Origin: Fimbriimonadia bacterium
Lineage (GTDB): Bacteria > Armatimonadota > Fimbriimonadia > Fimbriimonadales > GBS-DC
Length of the DNA: 64,000 bases
Direction of reading: 5' to 3'
NCBI GenBank assembly: GCA_026129765.1
Contig: JAHCHP010000005.1
Span: 62,001 to 126,000 of the forward strand
Below are positions 16,565 through 23,352 of this stretch, piece after piece (the first letter of the stretch is position 1; each line of letters opens with the position of its first letter). Below the pieces are notes generated by a model. The model was not told the origin of the DNA and searched no databases. It saw only the letters and a program-made list of their open reading frames with translations. A program made the position numbers and the translations under genes.

Positions 16565-17608
16565 TTATTCATCTTCATCCTCATCAGTTCCTGCCCCAAC
16601 GGCTGCTAAAACGCGATCGGAAGGGGCTCCGTTCATCTGGCTGCGGACCTTCCCTTCGATTTCTTCCGCAATTTCCGGATTTGCTTCCAAGAAAAGGCGC
16701 GTGTTTTCGCGTCCTTGTCCCAGTCGTGTCTCCCCGTAGTTGAACCAGGTCCCTGACTTTTGAATGACATTCATGTTGACGCCCAAATCGATTAGATCGC
16801 TCGTTTTTGAGATGCCTGAGCCAAAGAAGACATCGAATTCCGCGACTTTGAACGGCGGAGCGACCTTATTTTTGACGACTTTCACGCGGGTTCGGACCCC
16901 AATGATGTCGTTCCCTTGTTTAATATTATCGACACGTCGGACCTCTAACCTTACCGACGCCCAGAATTTCAGGGCGCGCCCGCCCGGTGTGGTCTCTGGA
17001 TTCCCGTACATCACGCCGATTTTCTCGCGAATCTGGTTAATAAAGATGGCGCAGGTGTTCGATTTGGAGGCAGACCCCCCAATTTTTCGCAGGGCTTGGG
17101 ACATCAAACGCGCCTGCGCTCCCACCGTCACATCGCCGATGTCGCCTTCCATTTCCTGTTTGGGCATCAGCGCCGCTACCGAGTCCAGTACCACCACATC
17201 AAACGCCCCGCTGCGAATCAGCGTATCCATGATTTCCAGCGCTTCATCGCCGGTTGAGGGCTGCGCCACGAATAGCCGGTCCACATCCACGCCTATCGAC
17301 CGCGCATATTCCGGGTCCAGCGCGTGTTCGGCATCCACGAAGACCGCGTTACCGCCCAATCTTTGCGCTTCCGCGACAATATGCAGTCCCAGCGTCGTTT
17401 TTCCGGACGACTCTGTGCCGTAAATTTCAATCACTCGTCCGCGCGGAACCCCGCCCACGCCCAGCGCCATATCCAGCGCGGTGCTGCCGGTGGGGATCGC
17501 CTCCACAGCCATTTGGGTCGCTTCGCCCAATCGCATGACGCTGCCTTTGCCAAATTGTCGCTCAACCTGCGAAATCACCGATTCCAATGCTTTTTCTTTA
17601 TCTGCCAT
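16565..17608 (-). CDS. recA: Recombinase RecA
   Basis: A 347-residue RecA, the ATP-dependent strand-exchange protein and SOS coprotease. Walker A is GTESSGKT at residues 64-71, followed by [13 protein letters not shown], the catalytic region [18 protein letters not shown], and the L2/DNA-binding stretch [20 protein letters not shown]. The C-terminus is acidic (GTDEDEDE), as usual. The AGGAGG ribosome site precedes the ATG. First gene of the string recA-recX-rny-biotinyl protein-hydrolase-HMG-CoA lyase, with short gaps throughout. A promoter with an overlapping inverted repeat lies upstream. Confidence 0.98.
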   Translation of the reverse strand: MADKEKALESVISQVERQFGKGSVMRLGEATQMAVEAIPTGSTALDMALGVGGVPRGRVIEIYGTESSGKTTLGLHIVAEAQRLGGNAVFVDAEHALDPEYARSIGVDVDRLFVAQPSTGDEALEIMDTLIRSGAFDVVVLDSVAALMPKQEMEGDIGDVTVGAQARLMSQALRKIGGSASKSNTCAIFINQIREKIGVMYGNPETTPGGRALKFWASVRLEVRRVDNIKQGNDIIGVRTRVKVVKNKVAPPFKVAEFDVFFGSGISKTSDLIDLGVNMNVIQKSGTWFNYGETRLGQGRENTRLFLEANPEIAEEIEGKVRSQMNGAPSDRVLAAVGAGTDEDEDE

Positions 17609-17645
17609 CGCAGTTAATCCTCCTCTGGGCGGCGGTGCCGCCTTC

Positions 17646-17665
17646 GAAACATGTATAGATGTGTC
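17646..17665. promoter_or_regulatory. Inverted repeat downstream of the recA promoter (candidate SOS operator)
   Basis: On the plus strand GAAACAT-GTATAG-ATGTGTC, 7-bp arms with one mismatch. It lies just past the predicted recA start site, where a LexA-type repressor could act. It does not match the E. coli (CTGT-N8-ACAG) or Bacillus (GAAC-N4-GTTC) LexA boxes. Confidence 0.35.
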
Positions 17666-17669
17666 TACT

Positions 17670-17699
17670 ATTATACCAGAGTCGGTGCTATTCCTGCAA
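17670..17699 (-). promoter_or_regulatory. recA promoter
   Basis: On the minus strand TTGCAG (17699-17694), 18-bp spacer, TATAAT (17675-17670), again preceded by GG. The leader to the recA ATG would be about 55 nt. Confidence 0.6.
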
Positions 17700-17741
17700 G
17701 GTTACCGTCCAAAATTTTTAATTTCTTTATATTGCGCTTTT

Positions 17742-18824
17742 TTAGACAGGCGCGGGACGGGTCTTGATGATAAATTTCGTTTCATCCAGCTGCTCCAGGC
17801 TGTTTTCCACCGGAATAAACTTGGGGATCAACCAGAGCAACGTGCGCAGATGGCTGCTGGCTTGCGAGGTGGTATAGACGCTTTCGCCGGGCGCCAAAGA
17901 GCATGGCAGCGCGATTTGGTCGGCTAAGAACGGGTCGACTGCAGCGCGGGTTTTTGCCCATGCGACAAAGTCGTTCCAGGAGGTCTCGACCACCATTTCG
18001 ATAGGAATTCCTCGTCTGCCGAGTTGGGTGAAACCGCCGATACCATTTTCACATTCCGCCGCGATGGTGCAGGACATCCCCATGCCTCGGGAAGAAAGCA
18101 CCACATGCTGGATCACTGGGTTCAAACCAGACAGTCCCAGCAGGGTCTCCGCGACCGACGTTCCGCGTTTCAGCACATTATCGCCGCCGCTTGCCTGGGT
18201 CATGATGACATTCAGCGAGCGAATGGGACCCCGGTCGATCCACTCAATCGTTTTCGGGGGTTCGGCGCAAGCATGCACTTTCATGACACATTCTCCGCCG
18301 CCGCGGGGATAGTAGCCGTGCTGAACCATGTCCAATTCCGCGTGAATCCCGATGTGGGCGAGCGCGGGCATATAGACATATTTGAGGTAGTCCGCGCTGG
18401 GACTCCAGCCGACATGGGTGCCGCCTTTGAGCGTGATTTCGGCAGATTGCCCGGCGATGGCTAAGGGAACGATCACCGTTTGCGCGACCAGCATGGCTGA
18501 CCCCGCTGAACTCGCGCCGGAAATCTCCTCGACATCGAAATGGAAGGTTCCGCCTTTCATAGCGCCGGGTTCGAAGCGCAGGTTGGGCGACCCCAGGTAG
18601 GCTCCGTCGACCTGCGCATTGGACACAGCGGCTGCCGCATAGACTGCCGTCATATGTTGAGGCTGCAAGCCCGGTTTCGGTCTGCGAGCGCGAATGTTCC
18701 TAAATTCCACGATGGAGCCGGTGAGCATGGCTAAGCCGAGCCCACACCGGACGATTTGTCCTCCCCCCTCGCCATAGGAGCCATCGATGATGACGTGACG
18801 TTTAGATGCGTATGTTAAACTCAT
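17742..18824 (-). CDS. rtcA: RNA 3'-terminal phosphate cyclase
   Basis: A 360-residue RtcA, which converts RNA 3'-phosphate ends to 2',3'-cyclic phosphates using ATP. Family landmarks: IIDGSYGEGGGQIVRCGLGL at the N-terminus, RARRPKPGLQPQHM, YYPRGGGECVMKV, and a C-terminal SSHLRTLLW in which His325 is the nucleotidyl-accepting histidine. Length is slightly above the E. coli enzyme. No rtcB or rtcR adjoins it. It is divergent from the phosphatase gene, with 44 bp between starts; GGAG six bases before the ATG fits a ribosome site, but a GGTATAAT lies at 18843-18836. Confidence 0.93.
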   Translation of the reverse strand: MSLTYASKRHVIIDGSYGEGGGQIVRCGLGLAMLTGSIVEFRNIRARRPKPGLQPQHMTAVYAAAAVSNAQVDGAYLGSPNLRFEPGAMKGGTFHFDVEEISGASSAGSAMLVAQTVIVPLAIAGQSAEITLKGGTHVGWSPSADYLKYVYMPALAHIGIHAELDMVQHGYYPRGGGECVMKVHACAEPPKTIEWIDRGPIRSLNVIMTQASGGDNVLKRGTSVAETLLGLSGLNPVIQHVVLSSRGMGMSCTIAAECENGIGGFTQLGRRGIPIEMVVETSWNDFVAWAKTRAAVDPFLADQIALPCSLAPGESVYTTSQASSHLRTLLWLIPKFIPVENSLEQLDETKFIIKTRPAPV

Positions 18825-18868
18825 AGTTGACTCCTATTATACCCCCGTTTGCAGGTAAAATCTTCTAT

Positions 18869-19873
18869 ATGAGTCTGCTCTTAAGTCATGACCCCAGTTT
18901 TTACCTCGCTCGCCTGAAAAGCCTGCATGTTCAGATGAGGGATCACCTGCGTCGTTATATGTTGAGCCAAGACCCCGCCACGCTGGCAGCGGTGGGCGCG
19001 GAGCATGACGGCGACACCCAGTACCGAATCGACGAACAGGTGGAGTCGCTGTTGATTTCGCTTTGCCGGGAGTGGGCGGAGGAGACGCCTTTTGTGCTGA
19101 TTGCGGAGGGCATCAGCGATGACGGTTGGCTGTCGCTGCCGGAAGGCAAGCCGGCGCAGGAAGCGGAGTTTCTGTTGATTGTGGACCCGATTGATGGTAC
19201 TCGCCCCCTGATGTATGATAAGCGCAGTGCGTGGATGCTCAGTGGCATTGCTCCCAACTTTGGCAAGGAGACGACATTAGAGCATATTTGCTTGGCAGTC
19301 CAAACCGAGCTCCCCACCAGCCGTCAGGGTTGGGCGTATCAAATGTGGGCATCGCGGGGACAGGGCGCGCGCGCCGAGAGGCATGAACTTGCGACCGGGC
19401 GTGTGGAACCTGCGCTTTTGCAACCCAGCCGAGCCAGCGATCTAAAGCATGGGTTTGCGTCCTTTGTCAAGTTTTTCCCAGAAGGCAAACTGGCAACCGC
19501 GACCTTGGAATCGGAGTTCTGGAAGCAGGTCTTTGGCGACAGCGATAAACCGCTCGCGTTTGAGGATCAGTACGCCTCGACAGGGGGTCAACTGTTTGAA
19601 TTGATGAGCGGCCACGACCGCTTTGTGGCAGATATTCGCCCATGGGCATTTCGGAAGGAGGGATTGCGCGCTTCCACCTTGACCTGCCATCCTTACGATA
19701 TTTGCACCGCGTTGATTACGGAGGAGTTGGGCGTTCAGATCACCGATTTGAAAGGCAGACCGTTGCGCGCCTCTTTGGACACGAAGCAGGCAGTCGGATG
19801 GCTCGGTTACGCGAACGTGTCTTTGCGCGAGTCGCTGGAGCCGGTGTTGATGGAGCTTTTGTGGGGAGGTTGA
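18869..19873 (+). CDS. Inositol monophosphatase-family phosphatase
   Basis: About 334 residues from the ATG at 18869; the in-frame start at 18827 would place 14 residues across the divergent promoter. It belongs to the Li-sensitive, Mg-dependent IMPase/FBPase/CysQ superfamily: Glu80 in LIAEG, then the metal-binding LLIVDPIDGTRPL with DPIDGT at 106-111. A late segment ALAFEDQYASTGGQ-type region contributes to the active site. It dephosphorylates an unidentified substrate. It is larger than a plain IMPase and carries an insertion after the motif. Three bases separate it from riboflavin synthase, suggesting cotranscription. A GGTAAAAT lies seven bases before the ATG. Confidence 0.75.
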   Translation: MSLLLSHDPSFYLARLKSLHVQMRDHLRRYMLSQDPATLAAVGAEHDGDTQYRIDEQVESLLISLCREWAEETPFVLIAEGISDDGWLSLPEGKPAQEAEFLLIVDPIDGTRPLMYDKRSAWMLSGIAPNFGKETTLEHICLAVQTELPTSRQGWAYQMWASRGQGARAERHELATGRVEPALLQPSRASDLKHGFASFVKFFPEGKLATATLESEFWKQVFGDSDKPLAFEDQYASTGGQLFELMSGHDRFVADIRPWAFRKEGLRASTLTCHPYDICTALITEELGVQITDLKGRPLRASLDTKQAVGWLGYANVSLRESLEPVLMELLWGG

Positions 19874-19876
19874 GCG

Positions 19877-20530
19877 ATGTTCACGGGGATTATTGAAGGG
19901 GTCGGCGCGTTGGAACGATTGGAATCTCAAGTAGAGGGCGGCGCGCGTTTAGTAATTCGGTTGCCGGAGAATTTGCCACGGGAGGGGTTCGCGCTGGGCG
20001 ACAGCGTTTCGGTGAATGGGGTCTGCTTGACGGTGGCGGAGATTCTCGCTAAGGGGCTGCTTGGTTTTGAGGCGGTGCTGGAGACGATGCGCCGGACGAA
20101 TCTCGGAGACCTGCGCGCGGGCGATCTGGTGAACTTGGAGCGCGCTTTGCTGCCGACAACCCGGATGGGCGGGCATCTTGTTCAGGGACATGTGGACACG
20201 ACCGCGCGGATTATTGCTGTTGAGCCGAAGGGCAACGGGCGCGTTTTTCGGTATCAGATGGAAGAGCCTGCTTACTTGCGCTATGTGGTCTCGAAAGGCT
20301 CTATCGCGGTGGACGGGGTCAGTTTGACGGTGGTGGAGGTGGATTCGGTGGGGTTCAGCGTTTGGATCGTGCCTTTCACGTGGGAGCATACGAATTTTGG
20401 AGCGCGGCGCGTGGGCGACCGGGTCAATATCGAGACGGACATATTGGCGCGTTATTTGGAGAAGTGGGCGAAGATGGGTTCGGAAGCGGGTACAATAGGC
20501 GTCTATGGCGACGAATTTGTATCATCCTGA
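19877..20530 (+). CDS. ribE: Riboflavin synthase, alpha subunit
   Basis: A 217-residue riboflavin synthase that dismutates two 6,7-dimethyl-8-ribityllumazine molecules into riboflavin. It starts MFTGIIEGVGALERL and contains two lumazine-binding halves, each with a G-DSVSVNGVCLTV or G-IAVDGVSLTV core (GDSVSVNGVCLTVAE at about 39-53; KGSIAVDGVSLTVVE at about 137-151). HLVQGHVD marks the middle. Length is typical. Other rib genes are not in the window. Its last 26 bases overlap the start of the O-methyltransferase gene. Confidence 0.96.
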   Translation: MFTGIIEGVGALERLESQVEGGARLVIRLPENLPREGFALGDSVSVNGVCLTVAEILAKGLLGFEAVLETMRRTNLGDLRAGDLVNLERALLPTTRMGGHLVQGHVDTTARIIAVEPKGNGRVFRYQMEEPAYLRYVVSKGSIAVDGVSLTVVEVDSVGFSVWIVPFTWEHTNFGARRVGDRVNIETDILARYLEKWAKMGSEAGTIGVYGDEFVSS

Positions 20531-21149
20531 ACTGATGAGTTATTTGGAGCGTTTGCTGCCGGACCGACCGCTGGTTATGCAGGAGATGGAGGCTTACGCG
20601 AAAGAGGTCAATTTCCCGATTATTGGCGCGGTGGCGGGACAGTTTTTGTATCAGGTGGCGCGAATGATTGGCGCGCGGCGCATTTTTGAGTTGGGTTCGG
20701 GCTATGGCTATTCCACGGCTTGGTTTGCGCAGGCGGTCCGCGAGAATGGCGGCGGCGAGGTTCATCATGTGGTCTGGGATGAAGGTCTGTCGCAACAAGC
20801 GCGCGATTATCTGGGGCGTTTGGGTTATAGCGATCTCGTTCATTTCCATGTCAGTGAGGCGGTGGCTCAACTGCGGGCGATGGAGGGTGAGTTCGATTTG
20901 ATGTTCAATGACATCGATAAGCAAGGCTATCCCGATTCGATTGCGGTGATCAAGCCGAAGTTGCGCGTGGGCGGGGTGCTGCTGATTGATAATGTGTTGT
21001 GGTCGGGCAGGGTTCTGGATTCGGAGGATACCGATCCGCAGACGGACGCGATTCGCCGGGTGACGCAGATGTTGTTTGATGACCCGGATTTCTGCTGCAC
21101 GGTTCTGCCCCTGCGGGACGGCGTTTTGATGGCGCGGAAGGTGGGTTGA
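20505..21149 (+). CDS. O-methyltransferase (caffeoyl-CoA OMT type)
   Basis: A 214-residue class I SAM-dependent methyltransferase. The N-terminal MSYLERLLPDRPLVMQEME helix and the SAM site IFELGSGYGYST (residues 60-71) are typical of the small, cation-dependent catechol/caffeoyl-CoA methyltransferase family. The segment FDLMFNDIDKQGYPDSI supplies the metal-binding Asp, and GGVLLIDNVLWSGRV is a second hallmark. The acceptor is unknown. The start overlaps riboflavin synthase by 26 bases. A GGTACAAT ends eight bases before the ATG, so a separate, nearly leaderless transcript is possible. Convergent with the hicA-like gene four bases away. Confidence 0.87.
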   Translation: MATNLYHPELMSYLERLLPDRPLVMQEMEAYAKEVNFPIIGAVAGQFLYQVARMIGARRIFELGSGYGYSTAWFAQAVRENGGGEVHHVVWDEGLSQQARDYLGRLGYSDLVHFHVSEAVAQLRAMEGEFDLMFNDIDKQGYPDSIAVIKPKLRVGGVLLIDNVLWSGRVLDSEDTDPQTDAIRRVTQMLFDDPDFCCTVLPLRDGVLMARKVG

Positions 21150-21153
21150 GGGG

Positions 21154-21375
21154 TTAAAGTTCCAGAAAGTCTTCCACGGTCAGTTCGGATTGCGCCAAGA
21201 TCGCCTTTAAGACACCTCGCTTTAAGTCGCGTCCTGCATGAAAAGGCACGACCGTTCTTCTTCCATCAGGATGTCGCATTATATAGTGACTACCTGAAGT
21301 GTGGTCGACCTCGAAGCCCGCGCGTTTTTGCTTTCGGATGACTTCTTGTGGTTTCAGGACGGGTAAACGGCTCAT
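21154..21375 (-). CDS. hicA: HicA-family toxin (mRNA interferase)
   Basis: About 73 residues from the ATG at 21375. This is a HicA/YcfA double-stranded-RNA-binding-fold toxin: LPVLKPQEVIRKQKRAGFEV, then the active-site GSHYIMRH with catalytic His30, then the C-terminal RGVLKAILAQSELTVEDFL. HicA proteins cleave mRNA when not held by HicB. The antitoxin-like gene lies just upstream, four bases away. An upstream ATG-containing extension to 21402 would overlap hicB and is less likely. The order antitoxin first, toxin second is one of the two known for Hic modules. Confidence 0.88.
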   Translation of the reverse strand: MSRLPVLKPQEVIRKQKRAGFEVDHTSGSHYIMRHPDGRRTVVPFHAGRDLKRGVLKAILAQSELTVEDFLEL

Positions 21376-21379
21376 GAAC

Positions 21380-21610
21380 TTATAAAGCCGTTTCCATTTC
21401 AATTTCTACGAACTCTGCCTCTTTTAACCCTATAGGCAAGCTTTCCCCATGTTTTTGCATACTAGCGATATAGCCCCTGATCGCGTCACGGATCATCTCA
21501 AGGGCTTCTTCGCGCGTTTCGCCCTGCGTGACACACCCAGACAGCGCAGGCGCAGAGGCAATATAGCCCCCTTCTTCTGCCGGCTCCAGATAAATCAAGA
21601 TTTTTGACAT
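21380..21610 (-). CDS. hicB: HicB-family antitoxin
   Basis: About 76 residues from the ATG at 21610, with GAGG upstream. The partial RNase-H-like HicB fold is clear: ILIYLEPAEEGGYIASAPAL, SGCVTQGETREEALEMIRDA, then IRGYIASMQKHGESLP. It lacks the C-terminal DNA-binding helix-turn-helix or ribbon found in longer HicB proteins, so autoregulation may need another protein. It should neutralise the HicA toxin encoded immediately downstream. A GGTATAAT is at 21644-21637 on the minus strand, giving a leader of about 20 nt. Confidence 0.88.
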   Translation of the reverse strand: MSKILIYLEPAEEGGYIASAPALSGCVTQGETREEALEMIRDAIRGYIASMQKHGESLPIGLKEAEFVEIEMETAL

Positions 21611-21636
21611 TTCAAGCCTCACTTTGTATCGATGAA

Positions 21637-21644
21637 ATTATACC
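21637..21644 (-). promoter_or_regulatory. GGTATAAT -10 element upstream of hicB
   Basis: Reads GGTATAAT on the minus strand; no convincing -35 at 16-18 bp. Position fits transcription of hicBA. Confidence 0.4.
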
Positions 21645-21687
21645 TCTGGTTAAAGAGAGAGATTTCTTTTTGTTTGTCTCAAAGGCT

Positions 21688-22044
21688 CTATCGCAGAGTT
21701 AGGAAGAAGCTATTAACTATCAGTATCTTGACCCAGCTTACTTGTCCCTTACGCGCTGTGTGTGCTGTAGACTCGATATTGGCAATAAGTTGTACATGAC
21801 TCTGTAGACGGTTATCTCGCGCAATTATGATAACAAGAGCTATCTTCATTTGGGTTACGTCGTGCTGCTTTGGCAGATTTTTATCGGCTGTTAAGACAAC
21901 GTCAAAATGTTGTTCAGCTAAGCGTAAAAGCTGCCCATTCTTTATTCCTGACCACCCCATTTCTTTGACAGTAGCCACTTCGACAGTTTCTGAAAAGTAG
22001 CGTCTCAGCCGCCAATCAATACACTCATCGATCAAGATTCTCAT
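21688..22044 (-). CDS. PIN-like DUF5615 protein (putative toxin)
   Basis: A 118-residue protein of the DUF5615 PIN-like family: RILIDECIDWRLRRYF with the acidic Asp-Glu pair, EMGWSGIKNGQLLRLAEQHF, and VVLTADKNLPKQHDVTQ carrying further conserved acidic residues. PIN-like proteins are commonly toxin RNases; that activity is inferred from family. It follows the DUF433 gene with four bases between, the usual arrangement of a DUF433/DUF5615 toxin-antitoxin pair. The C-terminal tail (QVSWVKILIVNSFFLTLR) is longer than I expect and may be variable. Confidence 0.8.
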   Translation of the reverse strand: MRILIDECIDWRLRRYFSETVEVATVKEMGWSGIKNGQLLRLAEQHFDVVLTADKNLPKQHDVTQMKIALVIIIARDNRLQSHVQLIANIESTAHTARKGQVSWVKILIVNSFFLTLR

Positions 22045-22048
22045 TAGA

Positions 22049-22282
22049 TCAGGCGATTTTCAGAAACATTTTTTTTGCCAATTCCAGGGCTTTGAGCGCA
22101 TGTTCTCGCGAGACGCTTGGAAAACCTTCGAGAAAATCTTCTAAAGTATCTCCTCCCATCAAATAATCAAAAAGAGTCTTGACAGGAACTCTTGTGCCTG
22201 AGAAGCAAGGCTCACCACTCATTCTGTCTGGGTCTTCCCAGATAAAATCCGTCTCAGTACTGTTGATGCGGTTGGATTCCAT
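22049..22282 (-). CDS. DUF433 protein (putative antitoxin)
   Basis: About 77 residues from the ATG at 22282; an ATG at 22288 is equally possible. It matches the DUF433 core: DRMSGEPCFSGTRVPVKTLF, then LMGGDTLEDFLEGFPSVS and a terminal helix. The GTRVPV motif and the winged-helix-like fold are characteristic of these antitoxins, which pair with DUF5615 PIN-like proteins. An extended -10 (TGGTATAAT) lies about a dozen bases upstream on the minus strand at 22307-22300. It directly borders the end of the CRISPR operon. Confidence 0.82.
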   Translation of the reverse strand: MESNRINSTETDFIWEDPDRMSGEPCFSGTRVPVKTLFDYLMGGDTLEDFLEGFPSVSREHALKALELAKKMFLKIA

Positions 22283-22299
22283 TATCATCACCGGACTTC

Positions 22300-22307
22300 A
22301 TTATACC
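22300..22307 (-). promoter_or_regulatory. Extended -10 upstream of the DUF433/DUF5615 pair
   Basis: TGGTATAAT on the minus strand (T at 22309 side), an extended -10 with a TG one base before the hexamer. TSS would fall within about six bases of the start codon. No good -35. Confidence 0.45.
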
Positions 22308-22365
22308 ATACAACAAGCACCTTTGGAAAACTTGGAATCAAAGCACCTGAGGTTCAGGATCTAAC

Positions 22366-22956
22366 CTATGATTGTATTCGTTTAACTACTGGGTCTTTAT
22401 CAAAGTCCGGGCCCCAAACCAAGTAATGATCTTGAGGGACTGGTTCTATTTCTAACTTCTCCGGCAACTTTGTCAAGTAAATTCTGACACGATAATGCAA
22501 AAACCCGCGTTTCTTGTTCAACTCATAGGGATCAATCTCAACTTTTGCAGGAATGAATGTTAACGGTCCACCATTCATTTGCATTCCAATGGCTTGTGAA
22601 AGTGCCCTGATGTCGCTTTCATTACTCAGAATTGCCTCTCTGCACTGCATCACCTGGACATATTCATCTGTAGCGTTCAATTTGCAATAGAATGTCACCG
22701 TCAATCTGTTTGGAAGATAATCGATCCATTCGGCGCGTTTCTGTCCGCGCCAGAGCAACAGTGCCACGAAGAAAGTGATGTAGGCGAACATTCTTTCAAA
22801 CCATTCCCACACATGGGGGGCTTCTATTGAATCAGGACCTGCCGGTGGATAGTTTTCATAAAACAGTATGAAAATGCCAATAACAATGAGTATGGGCCAC
22901 TGAGACCTCTTCCAGAAAAAACTTTCAAAAGAGTCTATCTTCTGATTAGGTTTCAT
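22366..22956 (-). CDS. Two-TM protein with soluble C-terminal domain; candidate CRISPR membrane effector
   Basis: 196 residues from the ATG at 22956. That ATG overlaps the stop of the Csx15-like gene in an ATGA, so it is the last, translationally coupled gene of the Cmr operon. A short N-terminus is followed by a membrane helix (WPILIVIGIFILFYENY, 20-36), a short Pro-rich loop, a second helix (RMFAYITFFVALLLW, 55-69), and about 125 soluble residues. The latter include LTVTFYCKLNATDEYVQVMQ, SDIRALSQAIGMQMNGG and HYRVRIYLTKLPEKLEIEPV, a mixed alpha/beta domain. Both termini are probably cytoplasmic. Topology resembles Csx23, a membrane protein whose cytosolic domain binds cyclic tetra-adenylate, but I see no sequence match I can vouch for. 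A nucleotide-gated membrane effector is inferred. Confidence 0.75.
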   Translation of the reverse strand: MKPNQKIDSFESFFWKRSQWPILIVIGIFILFYENYPPAGPDSIEAPHVWEWFERMFAYITFFVALLLWRGQKRAEWIDYLPNRLTVTFYCKLNATDEYVQVMQCREAILSNESDIRALSQAIGMQMNGGPLTFIPAKVEIDPYELNKKRGFLHYRVRIYLTKLPEKLEIEPVPQDHYLVWGPDFDKDPVVKRIQS

Positions 22957-23333
22957 CGTTTGCTCCTCGCTGCGTCGCGAACCGCCTGCAGGTTGATGAT
23001 TTCCGCGACTTCGAATTTGGGCGGCATACTGTTTGGTACGGGTCTCAAGCGCAAGACGGCTGGGAAGTAGCCCATTCTGCCGTGCAATTCTGCCAGCGTG
23101 GCTGCCGCAATGACCGCGAGACTGGGCAAGTTGACGATGATCGGCGTCGTCTGCCACTCACTTTTGGACAATCCCACCGAGTCTACCAATGCCTCCGCCT
23201 GCTGGTCAAACGGCGCGTTGTGATCAAACTGTGCAGGGATATGGAGGATTTGTTGAACCGTATGCCCAGTAGCCGCTTCTATTTGGGCTTTTTGTTCTTC
23301 CGTGATGGGATGGGAGAAATTGATGAGGGTCAT
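22953..23333 (-). CDS. csx15: Csx15-like CRISPR-associated protein
   Basis: A 126-residue protein beginning TLINFSHPITEEQKAQIEAA, with QILHIPAQFDHNAPFDQQAE in the middle and SLAVIAAATLAELHGRMGYF followed by a Pro-rich RLRPVPNSMPPKFEVAE. This pattern (N-terminal NFSHP, late ELHGRMGYFP) fits the Csx15 family as I remember it. Csx15 proteins accompany type III systems and have been proposed to sequester or degrade cyclic tetra-adenylate, i.e. as ring nucleases that switch effectors off. It lies 19 bases after the CARF-HEPN gene and overlaps the two-TM gene by four. Family assignment is from memory and needs a profile search. Confidence 0.62.
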   Translation of the reverse strand: MTLINFSHPITEEQKAQIEAATGHTVQQILHIPAQFDHNAPFDQQAEALVDSVGLSKSEWQTTPIIVNLPSLAVIAAATLAELHGRMGYFPAVLRLRPVPNSMPPKFEVAEIINLQAVRDAARSKR

Positions 23334-23352
23334 TGGGTTTTTGGTATGGTTT

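Noticed and set aside
18836-18841. Ordinary promoter with leader for rtcA
   Set aside because: The hexamer is so close to the ATG that the ribosome site GGAG would lie at or before the start of the transcript; either the transcript is leaderless or the hexamer is fortuitous.
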